Of a stretch of 64,000 bases of DNA, positions 26,181 to 35,579 are shown in pieces. Position 1 is the first letter of the stretch. Each line of letters begins with the position of its first letter. The translations under genes were made by a program, and so were the position numbers. Source of the DNA: Xanthomonas hydrangeae (GTDB lineage: Bacteria; Pseudomonadota; Gammaproteobacteria; Xanthomonadales; Xanthomonadaceae). The DNA is taken from contig LR990730.1 of NCBI GenBank assembly GCA_905142475.1, positions 4,993,501 to 5,057,500 on the forward strand, given 5' to 3'. The notes under the pieces were generated by a model that was given only the letters and a program-made list of their open reading frames with translations, searched no databases and was not told the origin of the DNA.

Positions 26181-28550
26181 ATGCCCAGATTGTTGCCGCT
26201 GTCCTTGTTATTGCTGGCTGTCACTGCGCACGCGCAGTCCGCTGCACCGCTCACCATCGAACAGGTAATGGCCGACCCGGACTGGATCGGGCCATCGGTG
26301 GATCAGGCCTGGTGGCAGTGGGATGGAAAACAGGTGCAATACCTGCTCAAGCGCGATGGCAGCCCGGTGCGCGATACCTATCGCCAGGGCACCGGCGGCG
26401 CGGCGGCAGAACGCGTGGCCGACAACGCCCGCGCCGGCCTGGATGCGGCCAACCCCAGCTACGACGCGACGCGCCAGCGCATGCTGTTCGCGCGCAATGG
26501 CGACATCTTTCTGCGCGATCTGCGCTCCGGCGCGCTGACCCAGCTGACCCGCAGCAACGAGGTCGAATCGCGTCCGCAATTCGCCAGCGATGGCGGTGCG
26601 ATCTGGCGTGCGGGCAACAACTGGTATCACTGGCGCGCCGATGGCGGCACCGCGCAGGTGGCGGTGGTCAAGGCCGAACGCGATCCCGATGCCGCGCCCA
26701 AGGCCGATGTGTTGCGCGAGCAGCAACTTGCCACGCTGGCCACGCTGCGCCGCGACCGCGAGCAGCGCGAGGCGCTGCGCACGCAGGAAGACACCTGGCG
26801 ACGCGCCGACGCCACGCGTGCCACTGCACCGGTGTATCTGGGCGATGAGGTGGAGATCGTCGACAGCGCGTTGTCGCCGGACGGCCGCCACCTGCTGGTG
26901 ATGACCCAGGCCAAGAATGCCGACGAAGGCCAGGCCGGCAAGATGCCCAAGTACGTGACCGAATCCGGCTACGAAGAATTCCAGGAAACCCGCCCCCGCG
27001 TCGGCCGCAACATGCCAGCCGCACACACGCTGTGGCTGGTCGACGTGATCGCGGGCAGCGCGCGCCAGCTGTCTTTCGACGCGCTGCCCGGCATCGCCAC
27101 CGACCCGCTGGCCGCATTGCGCAAGGCCGCCAAGCGCGACCCGCTCAAGGGCAACCGCGCGGTGCGCGTGGAAAGCGATGGCGACGGCAACGGCCCGGCG
27201 GTGCATTGGAGCGACGATGGCCGCAACGTGGCGGTGGAAATCCGCGCGGTGGACAACAAGGACCGCTGGATCGCCAGCGTGGATCTGGATGCAGCCAAAC
27301 TGCAGCCGCGTCATCGGCTGAGCGATAGCGCCTGGATCAACTGGGACTTCAACGATTTCGGCTGGTTGCCGGACAACCGCACGCTGTGGCTGCTGTCCGA
27401 AGAATCCGGCTATTCGCAGCTGTATACGGTGGAAGGCAACGGCAAGCCGCGTCAGCGCACCCGCGGCAAGTGGGAAGTGTCGATGCCGGTGCCCAGCGCC
27501 GATGGCAGCGGCATGTATTTCCTGTGCAATCAGAAGTGGCCGGGCGATTACGAGGTGTGCAAGCTGGATCTGCGCACCGACCAGCTCACCGAAGTGACAG
27601 CCTTGAACGGCGTGGAAGGCTTCAGCCTGTCGCCGAACGGGCAGCAGTTGCTGGTGCGCTACTCCGGCGCCTATCTGCCGCCGCAGCTGGCGGTGGTGCC
27701 GGCGGCGGGCGGTCAGGCCACGGTGCTGACCGATACGCGTACACCCGCTTTCAAGGCGCAGCCGTGGATCGCACCGCAGTACGTGCAGGTGCCGTCCAAA
27801 CACGGCGCCGGCACGGTCTGGGGCAAGTACTACGGCCCGCAGAATCCCGAGCCCGGCAAGCAGTATCCGATCGTGATGTTCGTGCACGGCGCGGGCTATC
27901 TGCAGAACGTGTCGCAGCGCTACACACCGTATTTCCGCGAGCAGATGTTCCACAACCTGCTGGTGCAGCAGGGTTACATCGTGCTGGACCTGGATTACCG
28001 CGCATCGGAAGGCTACGGCCGCGACTGGCGCACCGCGATCTACCGCAACATGGGTCACCCGGAGCTGGAGGATTATCTGGACGGCCTGGACTGGCTGGTC
28101 GCCACCAAGCAGGGCGACCGTGCACGCGCCGGCATCTACGGCGGCTCTTACGGCGGCTTCATGACCTACATGGCGCTGTTCCGCAGCCCCGGCACCTTCA
28201 AGGCCGGCGCGGCGCTGCGGCCGGTGGGCGACTGGATGCAGTACAACCACGACTACACCTCCAACATCCTCAACACCCCCGAGCTCGATCCCGAAGCGTA
28301 CAAAACATCTTCGCCGATCAATTACGCAGACGGGCTGCGCGACCATCTGCTGATCGCGCACGGCATGATCGACGACAACGTGTTCTTCAAGGACTCGGTC
28401 GACATGACCCAGAAACTTGTTGAGCTGCACAAGGACAACTGGCAGATGGCAGCGTATCCGCTGGAACGCCACGGCTTTACGCGTGCCGATTCGTGGCTGG
28501 ACGAATACAAGCGCATCCTCAAACTGTTCAATGAGCAGGTGAAGCCGTAA
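26181..28550 (+). CDS. S9 family dipeptidyl-peptidase IV-type serine peptidase
   Basis: 789 residues with a cleavable signal peptide (MPRLLPLSLLLLAVTAHAQ), then a beta-propeller domain (about residues 50-500) and an alpha/beta-hydrolase domain. The catalytic triad is readable: Ser656 in GGSYGGFM, Asp731 in MIDDNVFF and His764 in ERHGFTR. It is predicted to remove dipeptides, typically after Pro or Ala, from peptides in the periplasm or outside the cell. The long basic insert around residues 165-210 is highly charged. It stands alone, with about 300 bp of non-coding DNA after it. Confidence 0.92.
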   Translation: MPRLLPLSLLLLAVTAHAQSAAPLTIEQVMADPDWIGPSVDQAWWQWDGKQVQYLLKRDGSPVRDTYRQGTGGAAAERVADNARAGLDAANPSYDATRQRMLFARNGDIFLRDLRSGALTQLTRSNEVESRPQFASDGGAIWRAGNNWYHWRADGGTAQVAVVKAERDPDAAPKADVLREQQLATLATLRRDREQREALRTQEDTWRRADATRATAPVYLGDEVEIVDSALSPDGRHLLVMTQAKNADEGQAGKMPKYVTESGYEEFQETRPRVGRNMPAAHTLWLVDVIAGSARQLSFDALPGIATDPLAALRKAAKRDPLKGNRAVRVESDGDGNGPAVHWSDDGRNVAVEIRAVDNKDRWIASVDLDAAKLQPRHRLSDSAWINWDFNDFGWLPDNRTLWLLSEESGYSQLYTVEGNGKPRQRTRGKWEVSMPVPSADGSGMYFLCNQKWPGDYEVCKLDLRTDQLTEVTALNGVEGFSLSPNGQQLLVRYSGAYLPPQLAVVPAAGGQATVLTDTRTPAFKAQPWIAPQYVQVPSKHGAGTVWGKYYGPQNPEPGKQYPIVMFVHGAGYLQNVSQRYTPYFREQMFHNLLVQQGYIVLDLDYRASEGYGRDWRTAIYRNMGHPELEDYLDGLDWLVATKQGDRARAGIYGGSYGGFMTYMALFRSPGTFKAGAALRPVGDWMQYNHDYTSNILNTPELDPEAYKTSSPINYADGLRDHLLIAHGMIDDNVFFKDSVDMTQKLVELHKDNWQMAAYPLERHGFTRADSWLDEYKRILKLFNEQVKP

Positions 28551-28858
28551 GGCATGCGATTGCGGCCGGGCGATGCGTGCTGCGTCGCCCGGCCGATGAC
28601 ACGTCATGCAGCAGCATCCGGCTCTTGCGGCAAGCAGCAGGTAGCGCGCGTTGCACGCGCGGTGTCGCATACGCATCGCCCTGCAACACCGTGCCTGGCA
28701 CTCACCTCCACGTACGCAACTGGCTCTAAGCTTGACGCAGGATCGGCAGATCGCTGGCGCATCGCGCTCCCCTCTGCATCGGTCTGCCGCCCGACCGGAG
28801 CGCCGCCGGTACCGCAGCGGCTATCCATTCACCGACCGGCGCGCAGAAGGTAATCGCG
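28551..28858. other. Intergenic spacer after the S9 peptidase gene
   Basis: 308 bp. GC-rich, with a GCGATTGCGGCCGGGCGATGCGTG-like start and a weak palindromic GCCGGGCGA/TCGCCCGGC pair at about 28565-28592 that could act as a terminator without a T-run. No gene is seen. Confidence 0.5.
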
Positions 28859-29575
28859 ATGGGCCTGTGGGACCGATTGTTTGGACGCAAGACCCCGGCG
28901 GCAAAGACGCCGCGAGCCGAACCGACAGTAGCGCCGGCCACCGCAGCAGACGATACGGAAACCGAAGCCGAGATCGACCCCGCATTGCTGCCAGCGCTGA
29001 CGCTGTTTCAGCGCGGCGATCAGGTGGGCGCCTACAACGCCGCGCAGGCGCAGCTACACTTGGGTGCCGATGCACAGCGGTTATGTGCGTTGGCATTGAG
29101 CGCGCTGGACCGCTATCGCGAGGCGTATCCGCACTGGCTGGCGCTGTACGAGCTGGAGCCCACCGCACACAACGCGCTGCAGTTGGCGACCACCTCGGTA
29201 ATGTGCAACGAGATCGATCGTGGCGAGCAGTGGCTGCTGACCTTCGACGATTTGAATGCGCAGGAGCGATCCACCTCGCCGGCCACCGCACGCACCAGCT
29301 TCCTCACTGCGTTGACCCACGCCGGCCACGGTGCGCACGCGTTGCCGCATCTGGAATGGTTGCGCGAGGCGTACGCAGGAATGTCGATCACCGACAGCCA
29401 TTTCCTCTACGTGCGAGGGCTACCGTTTTTCGAAGCATTCCTTGAGCGCAGCACGCCGTTGTTGCGCGAGTGCCTGCCGGCCGATGCGCTGCCGGGTTGG
29501 TACGCGCAACTGCAGCCGTCGCTGGATCCTGATGGCCAGGCTGCGGTGGCCGCACATATCGCCTCGCTGCAATGA
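28859..29575 (+). CDS. Hypothetical TPR-like protein
   Basis: 238 residues starting MGLWDRLFGRK, a short amphipathic start often seen in small membrane-associated bacterial proteins, then an Ala/Thr/Glu-rich linker (residues 12-40) and a helical domain with TPR-like pairs (LCALALSALDRYREAYPHWLALYELEPT). No signal peptide. AAGG lies about eight bases before the ATG. The stop overlaps the start of the next gene, so the two are coupled. I do not recognise the family. Confidence 0.75.
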   Translation: MGLWDRLFGRKTPAAKTPRAEPTVAPATAADDTETEAEIDPALLPALTLFQRGDQVGAYNAAQAQLHLGADAQRLCALALSALDRYREAYPHWLALYELEPTAHNALQLATTSVMCNEIDRGEQWLLTFDDLNAQERSTSPATARTSFLTALTHAGHGAHALPHLEWLREAYAGMSITDSHFLYVRGLPFFEAFLERSTPLLRECLPADALPGWYAQLQPSLDPDGQAAVAAHIASLQ

Positions 29576-30147
29576 ACGCACCGCTGCCACCGTCATCGCG
29601 GTCGCATGGCGGCTTTGTCACGCCGCTGGCATGGGTATCGTTGCTGCTCGGGCTGGTCAGCGCGATGGGCAATCTGCTGCAGATCATGATGATCGCGATC
29701 ATGCCGGACGCGACGTCGATGGGGTTGCCCGACGGCATGACGCTGCCGACGTCGTGGCAGTGGTTGATCGATCATGCGCTGTCGTTGTCGATTGCAGGTG
29801 CAGTGCTATCGGCCGCGTTTGCGTGGCTCAGTTGGGCGTTGCTGCAGCGACGCGAGTGGGCGCGGGTCGGGTTCGTGGCGGTGTTGCTGGTGACAGGGCT
29901 ACTCAATTTCGGCGGCTTGGCCTTGATCGGGCCGTTGTTCGAGGGTGTGCAGGCCATGCTGCCCGCCGATGTGCTGCACAGCCCGGAGTGGCCGCGGTTG
30001 CAGGCGCGCCTGCAGGCGACGCGCCAGCTCGCATTGCTGCTGACCGGCGCGGGCGTCCTGGCACTCGGCTGCATCCACGCAGTGCTGGCGTGGCGGCTGT
30101 GTACGCCGGCCGTGCGCGCTGAATTTGCTGCATCGCGCGAGGGTTGA
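29572..30147 (+). CDS. Hypothetical four-helix membrane protein
   Basis: 191 residues with four hydrophobic segments (about residues 16-44, 66-90, 94-118 and 150-172), giving a probable inner-membrane protein with a large loop between helices 3 and 4 (FEGVQAMLPADVLHS...). Its ATG overlaps the upstream stop, implying it works with the TPR-like protein. The family is not recognised. Confidence 0.75.
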   Translation: MNAPLPPSSRSHGGFVTPLAWVSLLLGLVSAMGNLLQIMMIAIMPDATSMGLPDGMTLPTSWQWLIDHALSLSIAGAVLSAAFAWLSWALLQRREWARVGFVAVLLVTGLLNFGGLALIGPLFEGVQAMLPADVLHSPEWPRLQARLQATRQLALLLTGAGVLALGCIHAVLAWRLCTPAVRAEFAASREG

Positions 30148-30210
30148 TCGTTCGCTGCGTTTGATCTGCGGGGACAGCTTCGAGGGCGTACCAGTCGCGT
30201 CGAGGGCGCG

Positions 30211-30305
30211 ATGCCCTCACCGCTTGCGGGACACGCCGCAAGTACGTCCATGTAGGCTCGGTGGCGGCATCCATGCCGCCACACGGTCCCGCAAGCGGTA
30301 AGGGC
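30211..30305. repeat. Cruciform repeat, family B variant in reverse orientation
   Basis: Arms GCCCTCACCGCTTGCGGGAC and GTCCCGCAAGCGGTAAGGGC enclose the conserved CGCCGCAAGTACGTCC core in reverse orientation and an inner hairpin GTGGCGGCATCCATGCCGCCAC. Both the outer stem and the inner hairpin differ in sequence from the other copies yet remain paired. Confidence 0.8.
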
Positions 30306-30710
30306 ACCGCACCAGAAAGTTTTAGGTTGCCTTGTTGAAAGCCCGCCTATTGATCGCGCTGCGTTGCAAAGCTGATCGGGCGCGCCGTTACTCAAACGAC
30401 GCAAGTCATGCACTGCTTGCACCACGCACACCGACCACCTCCACTGGTCCTTGCCCGCCCACCGTCGCGGGACCTTACGCGGCATGGATGCCGCCACACG
30501 GTCCCGCAAGCGGTAAGGGCACCGCACCAGAAAGTTTTAGGTTGCCTTGTTGAAAGCTTGCCTACTGATCGCGCTGCGTTGCAAAGCTGATCGGGCGCGC
30601 CTTTACTCAAACGACGCAAGTCATGCACTGCTTGCACCACGCACACCGACCACCTCCACTGGTCCTTGCCCGCCCACCGTCGCGGGACCTTACGCGGCAT
30701 GGATGCCGCG
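30281..30710. repeat. Direct tandem duplication, 215-bp unit
   Basis: Unit 1 (30281-30495) and unit 2 (30496-30710) are almost identical, differing at a handful of bases (for example GCCCGCCTATTG versus GCTTGCCTACTG). The duplication boundary cuts a family B element: unit 1 ends with its left half (30446-30494) and unit 2 ends in the complete copy. Confidence 0.9.
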
Positions 30711-30768
30711 TAAGAGCCTACACGGACGTACTTGCGGCGTGTCCCGCGATGGTGGGCGGGCAAGGACC
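30661..30768. repeat. Cruciform repeat, family B copy 4 (complete)
   Basis: The cleanest copy: GGTCCTTGCCCGCCCACC pairs with GGTGGGCGGGCAAGGACC over the full outer arm, with inner hairpin CTTACGCGGC/GCCGCGTAAG. It is followed by ACCCTGCAGCAAA, a flank shared with copy 2. Confidence 0.88.
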
Positions 30769-31004
30769 CTGCAGCAAATCGGCAGATCAGCCGCTCTACA
30801 ACTGATCTATCCGCGCTGCTCAACCACTCCAAGACAACCGAGATTTCGGATCGCAACGACGTTGAGATGGAGTACAAGAGCACAGGTCAGCAGCCTAGTT
30901 GGTCGGCCCCCCGCGCCCGTCCGCTAGCTGCCCAAGCGAAGCATTGCCTCGCCCTGCGACAAACGGGCGCGTTCGTCCCGATGCACGAACCAGGATGCAC
31001 CGCT

Positions 31005-31916
<912 letters not shown>

Positions 31917-32064
31917 ACGGGCTGATTAAACACGGCCTTGAATGAAACGCTGTGTTGATTGATTTAATTAAGCCTGTTTCAATTTGTGATTGCCAGCGCA
32001 ACCGAATCATTCGCCTCACGCAATGAGCCGGTTATGTTGCGGAGCAAAATTCAAGCCTGAAAAT
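31917..32064. other. hemF 3' spacer
   Basis: A 148-bp AT-richer spacer (TTGATTGATTTAATTAAGC) between the hemF stop and the sRNA terminator. No gene and no separate hemF terminator is evident; the sRNA terminator hairpin read from the plus strand lacks a T-run. Confidence 0.5.
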
Positions 32065-32185
32065 AAAAAGCCCCGCAGACCAGGGGGAGGTCGGCGGGGC
32101 CAGGGAACGGAAACTTGGGGAGTAGTTTCCGCTCCGAGATCTGCTCCAGGGGATGGGAGAGATCTGCCGACAGGCGTTGCGCCCG
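32065..32185 (-). ncRNA. sX13-like small RNA with C-rich loops
   Basis: Transcribed from the minus strand just after polA. The RNA folds into three hairpins, each with a C-rich loop. In order: AGATCTCTCC/GGAGCAGATCT with loop CATCCCC (about 32170-32139), GGAAACT/AGTTTCC with loop ACTCCCCA (about 32129-32107), and a GC-rich terminator GCCCCGC...GCGGGGC with loop TCCCCC (32100-32070) followed by TTTTTATTTT. Xanthomonas sX13 is a ~115-nt Hfq-independent virulence regulator with C-rich loops, described from a polA-adjacent intergenic region, so structure, size and position agree. The 5' end is estimated from a TATATC -10 box at 32197-32192. Identity is by recall of these traits, not alignment. 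Confidence 0.82.
32070..32100 (-). terminator. Rho-independent terminator of the sX13-like RNA
   Basis: On the minus strand GCCCCGCCGACC...GGTCTGCGGGGC forms a 12-bp stem with one mismatch, closed by a C-rich loop and followed by TTTTTATTTT. It would also stop read-through from polA. Confidence 0.88.
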
Positions 32186-32191
32186 TCGAGG

Positions 32192-32197
32192 GATATA
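32192..32197 (-). promoter_or_regulatory. Candidate -10 box for the sX13-like RNA
   Basis: TATATC on the minus strand, about seven bases upstream of the inferred 5' end, in an AT-rich stretch. The -35 region is poorly conserved. Confidence 0.4.
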
Positions 32198-32337
32198 ACA
32201 ACATTTTCTACATTGATGGATCGTGAAGATAACTGTTAAAAATATGTAGAATTTAGCGGTTATTCATTCCATCGACGCAGGCCTAATCCGCATTATTTCT
32301 GGTCTGCGCATTCAGCATATCAGCGTTATCTGCTGGG

Positions 32338-35139
32338 TCAGTGCGCCTCATCCCAGTTATCGCCGACGCCGGAGTCGACCACGAGCGGCACGCGTAATTG
32401 CGCTGCGGCCGACATGCGCGCGGTGACCTCGTCCAGCAACGTGTCGACGAAGTCGGCATCGGCTTCGAACACAAGTTCATCGTGCACCTGCAGGATCATC
32501 AACGCACGCTCGGCGTGATCGGCGATCCAGCCGTCCACACTGACCATGGCGCGCTTGATGATGTCAGCGGCGGTGCCCTGCATCGGCGCATTGATCGCGG
32601 CGCGCTCGGCGCCGGCGCGCTGGCCCTGGCTGCCGGCGTTGATGAAGTCCAGGTATAGCCGGCGGCCGAACACCGTTTCCACGTAGCCCTTGTCGCGCGC
32701 CTGCTGGCGGGTGGTTTCCATGAAGTCGCGCACGCCCGGGTAGCGGCTGAAGTACAGCGCGATGTAGTCCTGCGCCTCGCCACGGCCGATGCCGAGCTGG
32801 CGGGCCAGGCCGAACGCGCTCATGCCGTACATCAGGCCGAAGTTGATCGCCTTGGCGGCGCGGCGCTCATCACTGCTGACGGTGTCGATGGTGCGGCCGA
32901 ACACCTCGGCGGCGGTGGCGCGGTGCACGTCGGCACCGGACTCGAACGCGCCCACCAGGCCGGGGTCGCCGGACAGGTGCGCCATGATGCGCAGCTCGAT
33001 CTGCGAGTAGTCGCAGGCGATCAGCTTGCGCCCGGCCGGGGCGACGAAGGCGCGGCGGATGCGGCGGCCGTCCTCGGTGCGGATCGGGATGTTCTGCAGG
33101 TTGGGATCGGACGAGGACAGCCGCCCGGTGGCGGCGCCAGCCTGGTGGTAGCTGGTGTGCACGCGCCCGGACTGCGGGTGGATCATCTCCGGCAGCTTGT
33201 CGGTGTAGGTGCTGCGCAGCTTGGTCAGGCCCCGGTACTCCAGGATCACCTGCGGCAGCTCGTGCTGGTCGGCGATGGCTTCCAGCGCCTCTTCGTTGGT
33301 CGAGGGCTGGCCCTTGGGCGTCTTGACCACGGCGGGGAGCTTGAGCTCGTCGAACAGCAGCGCCTGCAATTGCTTGGGCGAATCCAGGTTGAAGGTACGC
33401 CCGGCCAGCTCGGTGGCTTTTTGCTGGGCGGCGAGCATGCGCTTGGACAGGTCGGCGCTTTGGCGGCGCAGTTCGGCCGCGTCCACGCACACGCCGTTGG
33501 CTTCGATGCGGGCGAGCACTTCCACCAGCGGCATCTCGATCTCGCGGTAGACGCGCTCCAGGCCCGGCTCGGCAGCCAGCTTGGGGCCGAGCACGTGGTG
33601 CAGGCGCAGGGTGATGTCGGCATCTTCGGCGGCGTAGCGGGTGGCGTCGTCCAGGCTGATCTGGGCGAACGGGATCTGCTTGGCGCCCTTGCCGCAGACG
33701 TCCTCGTACTTGACGGTGTCGTAGCCCAGGTAGCGCTTGGCCAGGCTGTCCATGTCGTGGCGGGCGCTGCCGGAATTGAGCACGAAGCTCTCCAGCAGGG
33801 TGTCGTCGCTGTAGCCGGCCAGGGCGATGCCGTGGCGGCGCATCACGTGCAGGTCGTACTTGCCGTGCTGGCCGAGCTTGCGCACCGCCGGGTCGGTGAG
33901 CAGCGGCGCCAGCTGCGCCAGCGCGTGGGCACGGTCGAGCTGAGCCGGAGCGCCGGGGAAGTTGTGGCCGAACGGCAGATATGCCGCCTGGCCCGGCTCG
34001 GCGGCCACGCTCAGGCCGATCAGGTCGGCCTGCAGCGGATCCAGGCTGTCGGTTTCGGTATCGAAGGCGAACTGGCCGGCGGCGCGCAGGCGCGCGATCC
34101 AGCTGTCGAGCTGTTCCTGGGTGAGGATGGTCTCGTACTGGCCGGGTGCCGACAGCGCCGGGTCCACCTCCACCGGGGCGCTGACCGGGCCGGACACGAA
34201 GCCGGTGCCGCGCGCGCGGCCGGGTTCGGTGCGGGCGCTGGCTGCGGCGGCCCCCAACGGCATCGGCTCGGTCAGCAGGCCTGCCTGTGCAGCGGCGCCG
34301 CCGAGTTCGCGCAGCGCCTGGGTGAAGCCGTAACGTGCGTACAGCACCGCCAGCGTTTCGGCGTTGGGCTCGCGCAGGTCCAGCGCGCGCGGGCCGCTGG
34401 CCAGGGTCACGTCGGTCTTGATGGTGACCAGTTCGCGGTTGAGCGGCAGCCGTGGCAACGCGGCGCGCAGGTTCTCGCCGATCTTGCCCTTGATCCTGTC
34501 GGCGTTGGCGATCACGCCGTCGAGCGAGTCGTACTCGGCCAGCCATTTGGCGGCGGTCTTGGGGCCGCACTTGTCCACGCCGGGCACGTTGTCCACGGTG
34601 TCGCCCATCAGCGCCAGCAGGTCGACGATCTGGTCGGGGCGCACGCCGAACTTGGCGATCACCGCCTCGTCCGAATCCATGCGGCTGCCGCTCATGGTGT
34701 TGACCAGTTCGATGCCCGGGCGCACCAGCTGGGCGAAGTCCTTGTCGCCGGTGGAGATGGTGACGCTCAGGCCATCGGCGGCGGCCTGAAGGGCCAGCGT
34801 GCCGATCACATCGTCGGCTTCCACGCCGTCGATGCGCAGGATGTCGATGCCCAGCGCATGCACGATGTCGCACATCGGCTGCACTTGCGCGCGCAGGTCG
34901 TCGGGCATCGACGGGCGATTGGCCTTGTAGTCGGCATACAAGTCATCGCGGAAGGTCTTGCCGGGCGCATCCACCACGAACGCGACGTAAGCCGGGCGTT
35001 CCTTCAAGGTGGCGCGCAGCATGTTGACCACGCCGAACAAGGCACCGGTGGGCTCGCCCTGGGCATTGGTCAGCGGCGGAAGCGCGTGGAACGCGCGATA
35101 CAGGTAACTGGACCCGTCGATCAGGACTAATTTGCTCAT
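32338..35139 (-). CDS. polA: DNA polymerase I
   Basis: Fills gaps and removes RNA primers in replication and repair. The 933-residue protein has the 5'-nuclease domain (residues 1-~300; DAPGKTFRDDLYADYKANRP, GDTVDNVPGV), the 3'-5' exonuclease domain with FDTETDSLDP near residue 355, and the polymerase domain with DYSQIELRIMAHLSG, the O-helix KAINFGLMYG and QVHDELVFE near the C-terminus. Length and order are normal for the family. It is on its own; its 3' end faces the sX13-like RNA gene, which is on the same strand about 150 bp further on. Confidence 0.98.
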   Translation of the reverse strand: MSKLVLIDGSSYLYRAFHALPPLTNAQGEPTGALFGVVNMLRATLKERPAYVAFVVDAPGKTFRDDLYADYKANRPSMPDDLRAQVQPMCDIVHALGIDILRIDGVEADDVIGTLALQAAADGLSVTISTGDKDFAQLVRPGIELVNTMSGSRMDSDEAVIAKFGVRPDQIVDLLALMGDTVDNVPGVDKCGPKTAAKWLAEYDSLDGVIANADRIKGKIGENLRAALPRLPLNRELVTIKTDVTLASGPRALDLREPNAETLAVLYARYGFTQALRELGGAAAQAGLLTEPMPLGAAAASARTEPGRARGTGFVSGPVSAPVEVDPALSAPGQYETILTQEQLDSWIARLRAAGQFAFDTETDSLDPLQADLIGLSVAAEPGQAAYLPFGHNFPGAPAQLDRAHALAQLAPLLTDPAVRKLGQHGKYDLHVMRRHGIALAGYSDDTLLESFVLNSGSARHDMDSLAKRYLGYDTVKYEDVCGKGAKQIPFAQISLDDATRYAAEDADITLRLHHVLGPKLAAEPGLERVYREIEMPLVEVLARIEANGVCVDAAELRRQSADLSKRMLAAQQKATELAGRTFNLDSPKQLQALLFDELKLPAVVKTPKGQPSTNEEALEAIADQHELPQVILEYRGLTKLRSTYTDKLPEMIHPQSGRVHTSYHQAGAATGRLSSSDPNLQNIPIRTEDGRRIRRAFVAPAGRKLIACDYSQIELRIMAHLSGDPGLVGAFESGADVHRATAAEVFGRTIDTVSSDERRAAKAINFGLMYGMSAFGLARQLGIGRGEAQDYIALYFSRYPGVRDFMETTRQQARDKGYVETVFGRRLYLDFINAGSQGQRAGAERAAINAPMQGTAADIIKRAMVSVDGWIADHAERALMILQVHDELVFEADADFVDTLLDEVTARMSAAAQLRVPLVVDSGVGDNWDEAH

Positions 35140-35207
35140 CGGCCAATTCTAACGCTGCACGCTCACCCCACGCCGCCCAGCGCATACTGAGCAACGACCT
35201 AGAACGG

Positions 35208-35498
35208 ATGACGACGATGATGAGAGCAAGTCTTTTGCTGCTGCCGTTACTGCTGCTCGGCGGCTGCGCCACCAACGGCGCCAGCGGCAACGTGCCGGCC
35301 GGTGCGGATGTCACCAGCAAGACCATGGGCAACGGCGACAAGGTCGACGAGTACCGGGTCAATGGCCAGCTGGAAATGGTGCGGGTGACGCCCGCGCGCG
35401 GTGCGCCCTACTTCCTGTACGACCGCGATCATGACGGCCATACCGATGCGGAGAAGGACAAGGTCAACAAGGTGTACTGGAAATTGTATAGCTGGTGA
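35208..35498 (+). CDS. DUF2782-type small lipoprotein
   Basis: 96 residues. A hydrophobic signal ends in the lipobox LLGGC, so the mature protein should be lipidated at Cys21. The rest matches the DUF2782 pattern, with YRVNGQLEMVRVTPARGAPYFLYDRDHDG near the C-terminus. It is usually found next to polA in xanthomonads and divergent from it; the role is unknown. The start at 35208 or an ATG three or four codons later are equally possible. The stop codon overlaps a heptanucleotide repeat. Confidence 0.8.
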   Translation: MTTMMRASLLLLPLLLLGGCATNGASGNVPAGADVTSKTMGNGDKVDEYRVNGQLEMVRVTPARGAPYFLYDRDHDGHTDAEKDKVNKVYWKLYSW

Positions 35499-35522
35499 TT
35501 CGGGATTCGGGATTCGGGATTC
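35497..35522. repeat. GATTCGG heptanucleotide tandem repeat
   Basis: Three perfect GATTCGG units plus a partial fourth (GATTCG) directly after the DUF2782 stop codon, sharing two bases with it. Short repeats of this kind are common in xanthomonad intergenic DNA. Confidence 0.85.
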
Positions 35523-35579
35523 GTAGAGCGTAAGCGCAGCGGCTCTTTGGCCGCTGGTGCCGGTGAAGCCAACTTCGTC

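Larger units (their letters stand above)
30148..31004. other. Repeat-rich intergenic region before hemF
   Basis: About 860 bp without a supported gene. It contains an inverted family B element (30211-30305), a 215-bp tandem duplication (30281-30710) and a complete family B element (30661-30768). Frames of 60-160 codons that cross it are repeated because the DNA is repeated and have no ribosome-binding sites. Confidence 0.85.

Noticed and set aside
30392..30927. Several 60-160-codon frames in the hemF upstream region
   Set aside because: They duplicate each other because of the tandem duplication and inverted repeats, and none has a start site.
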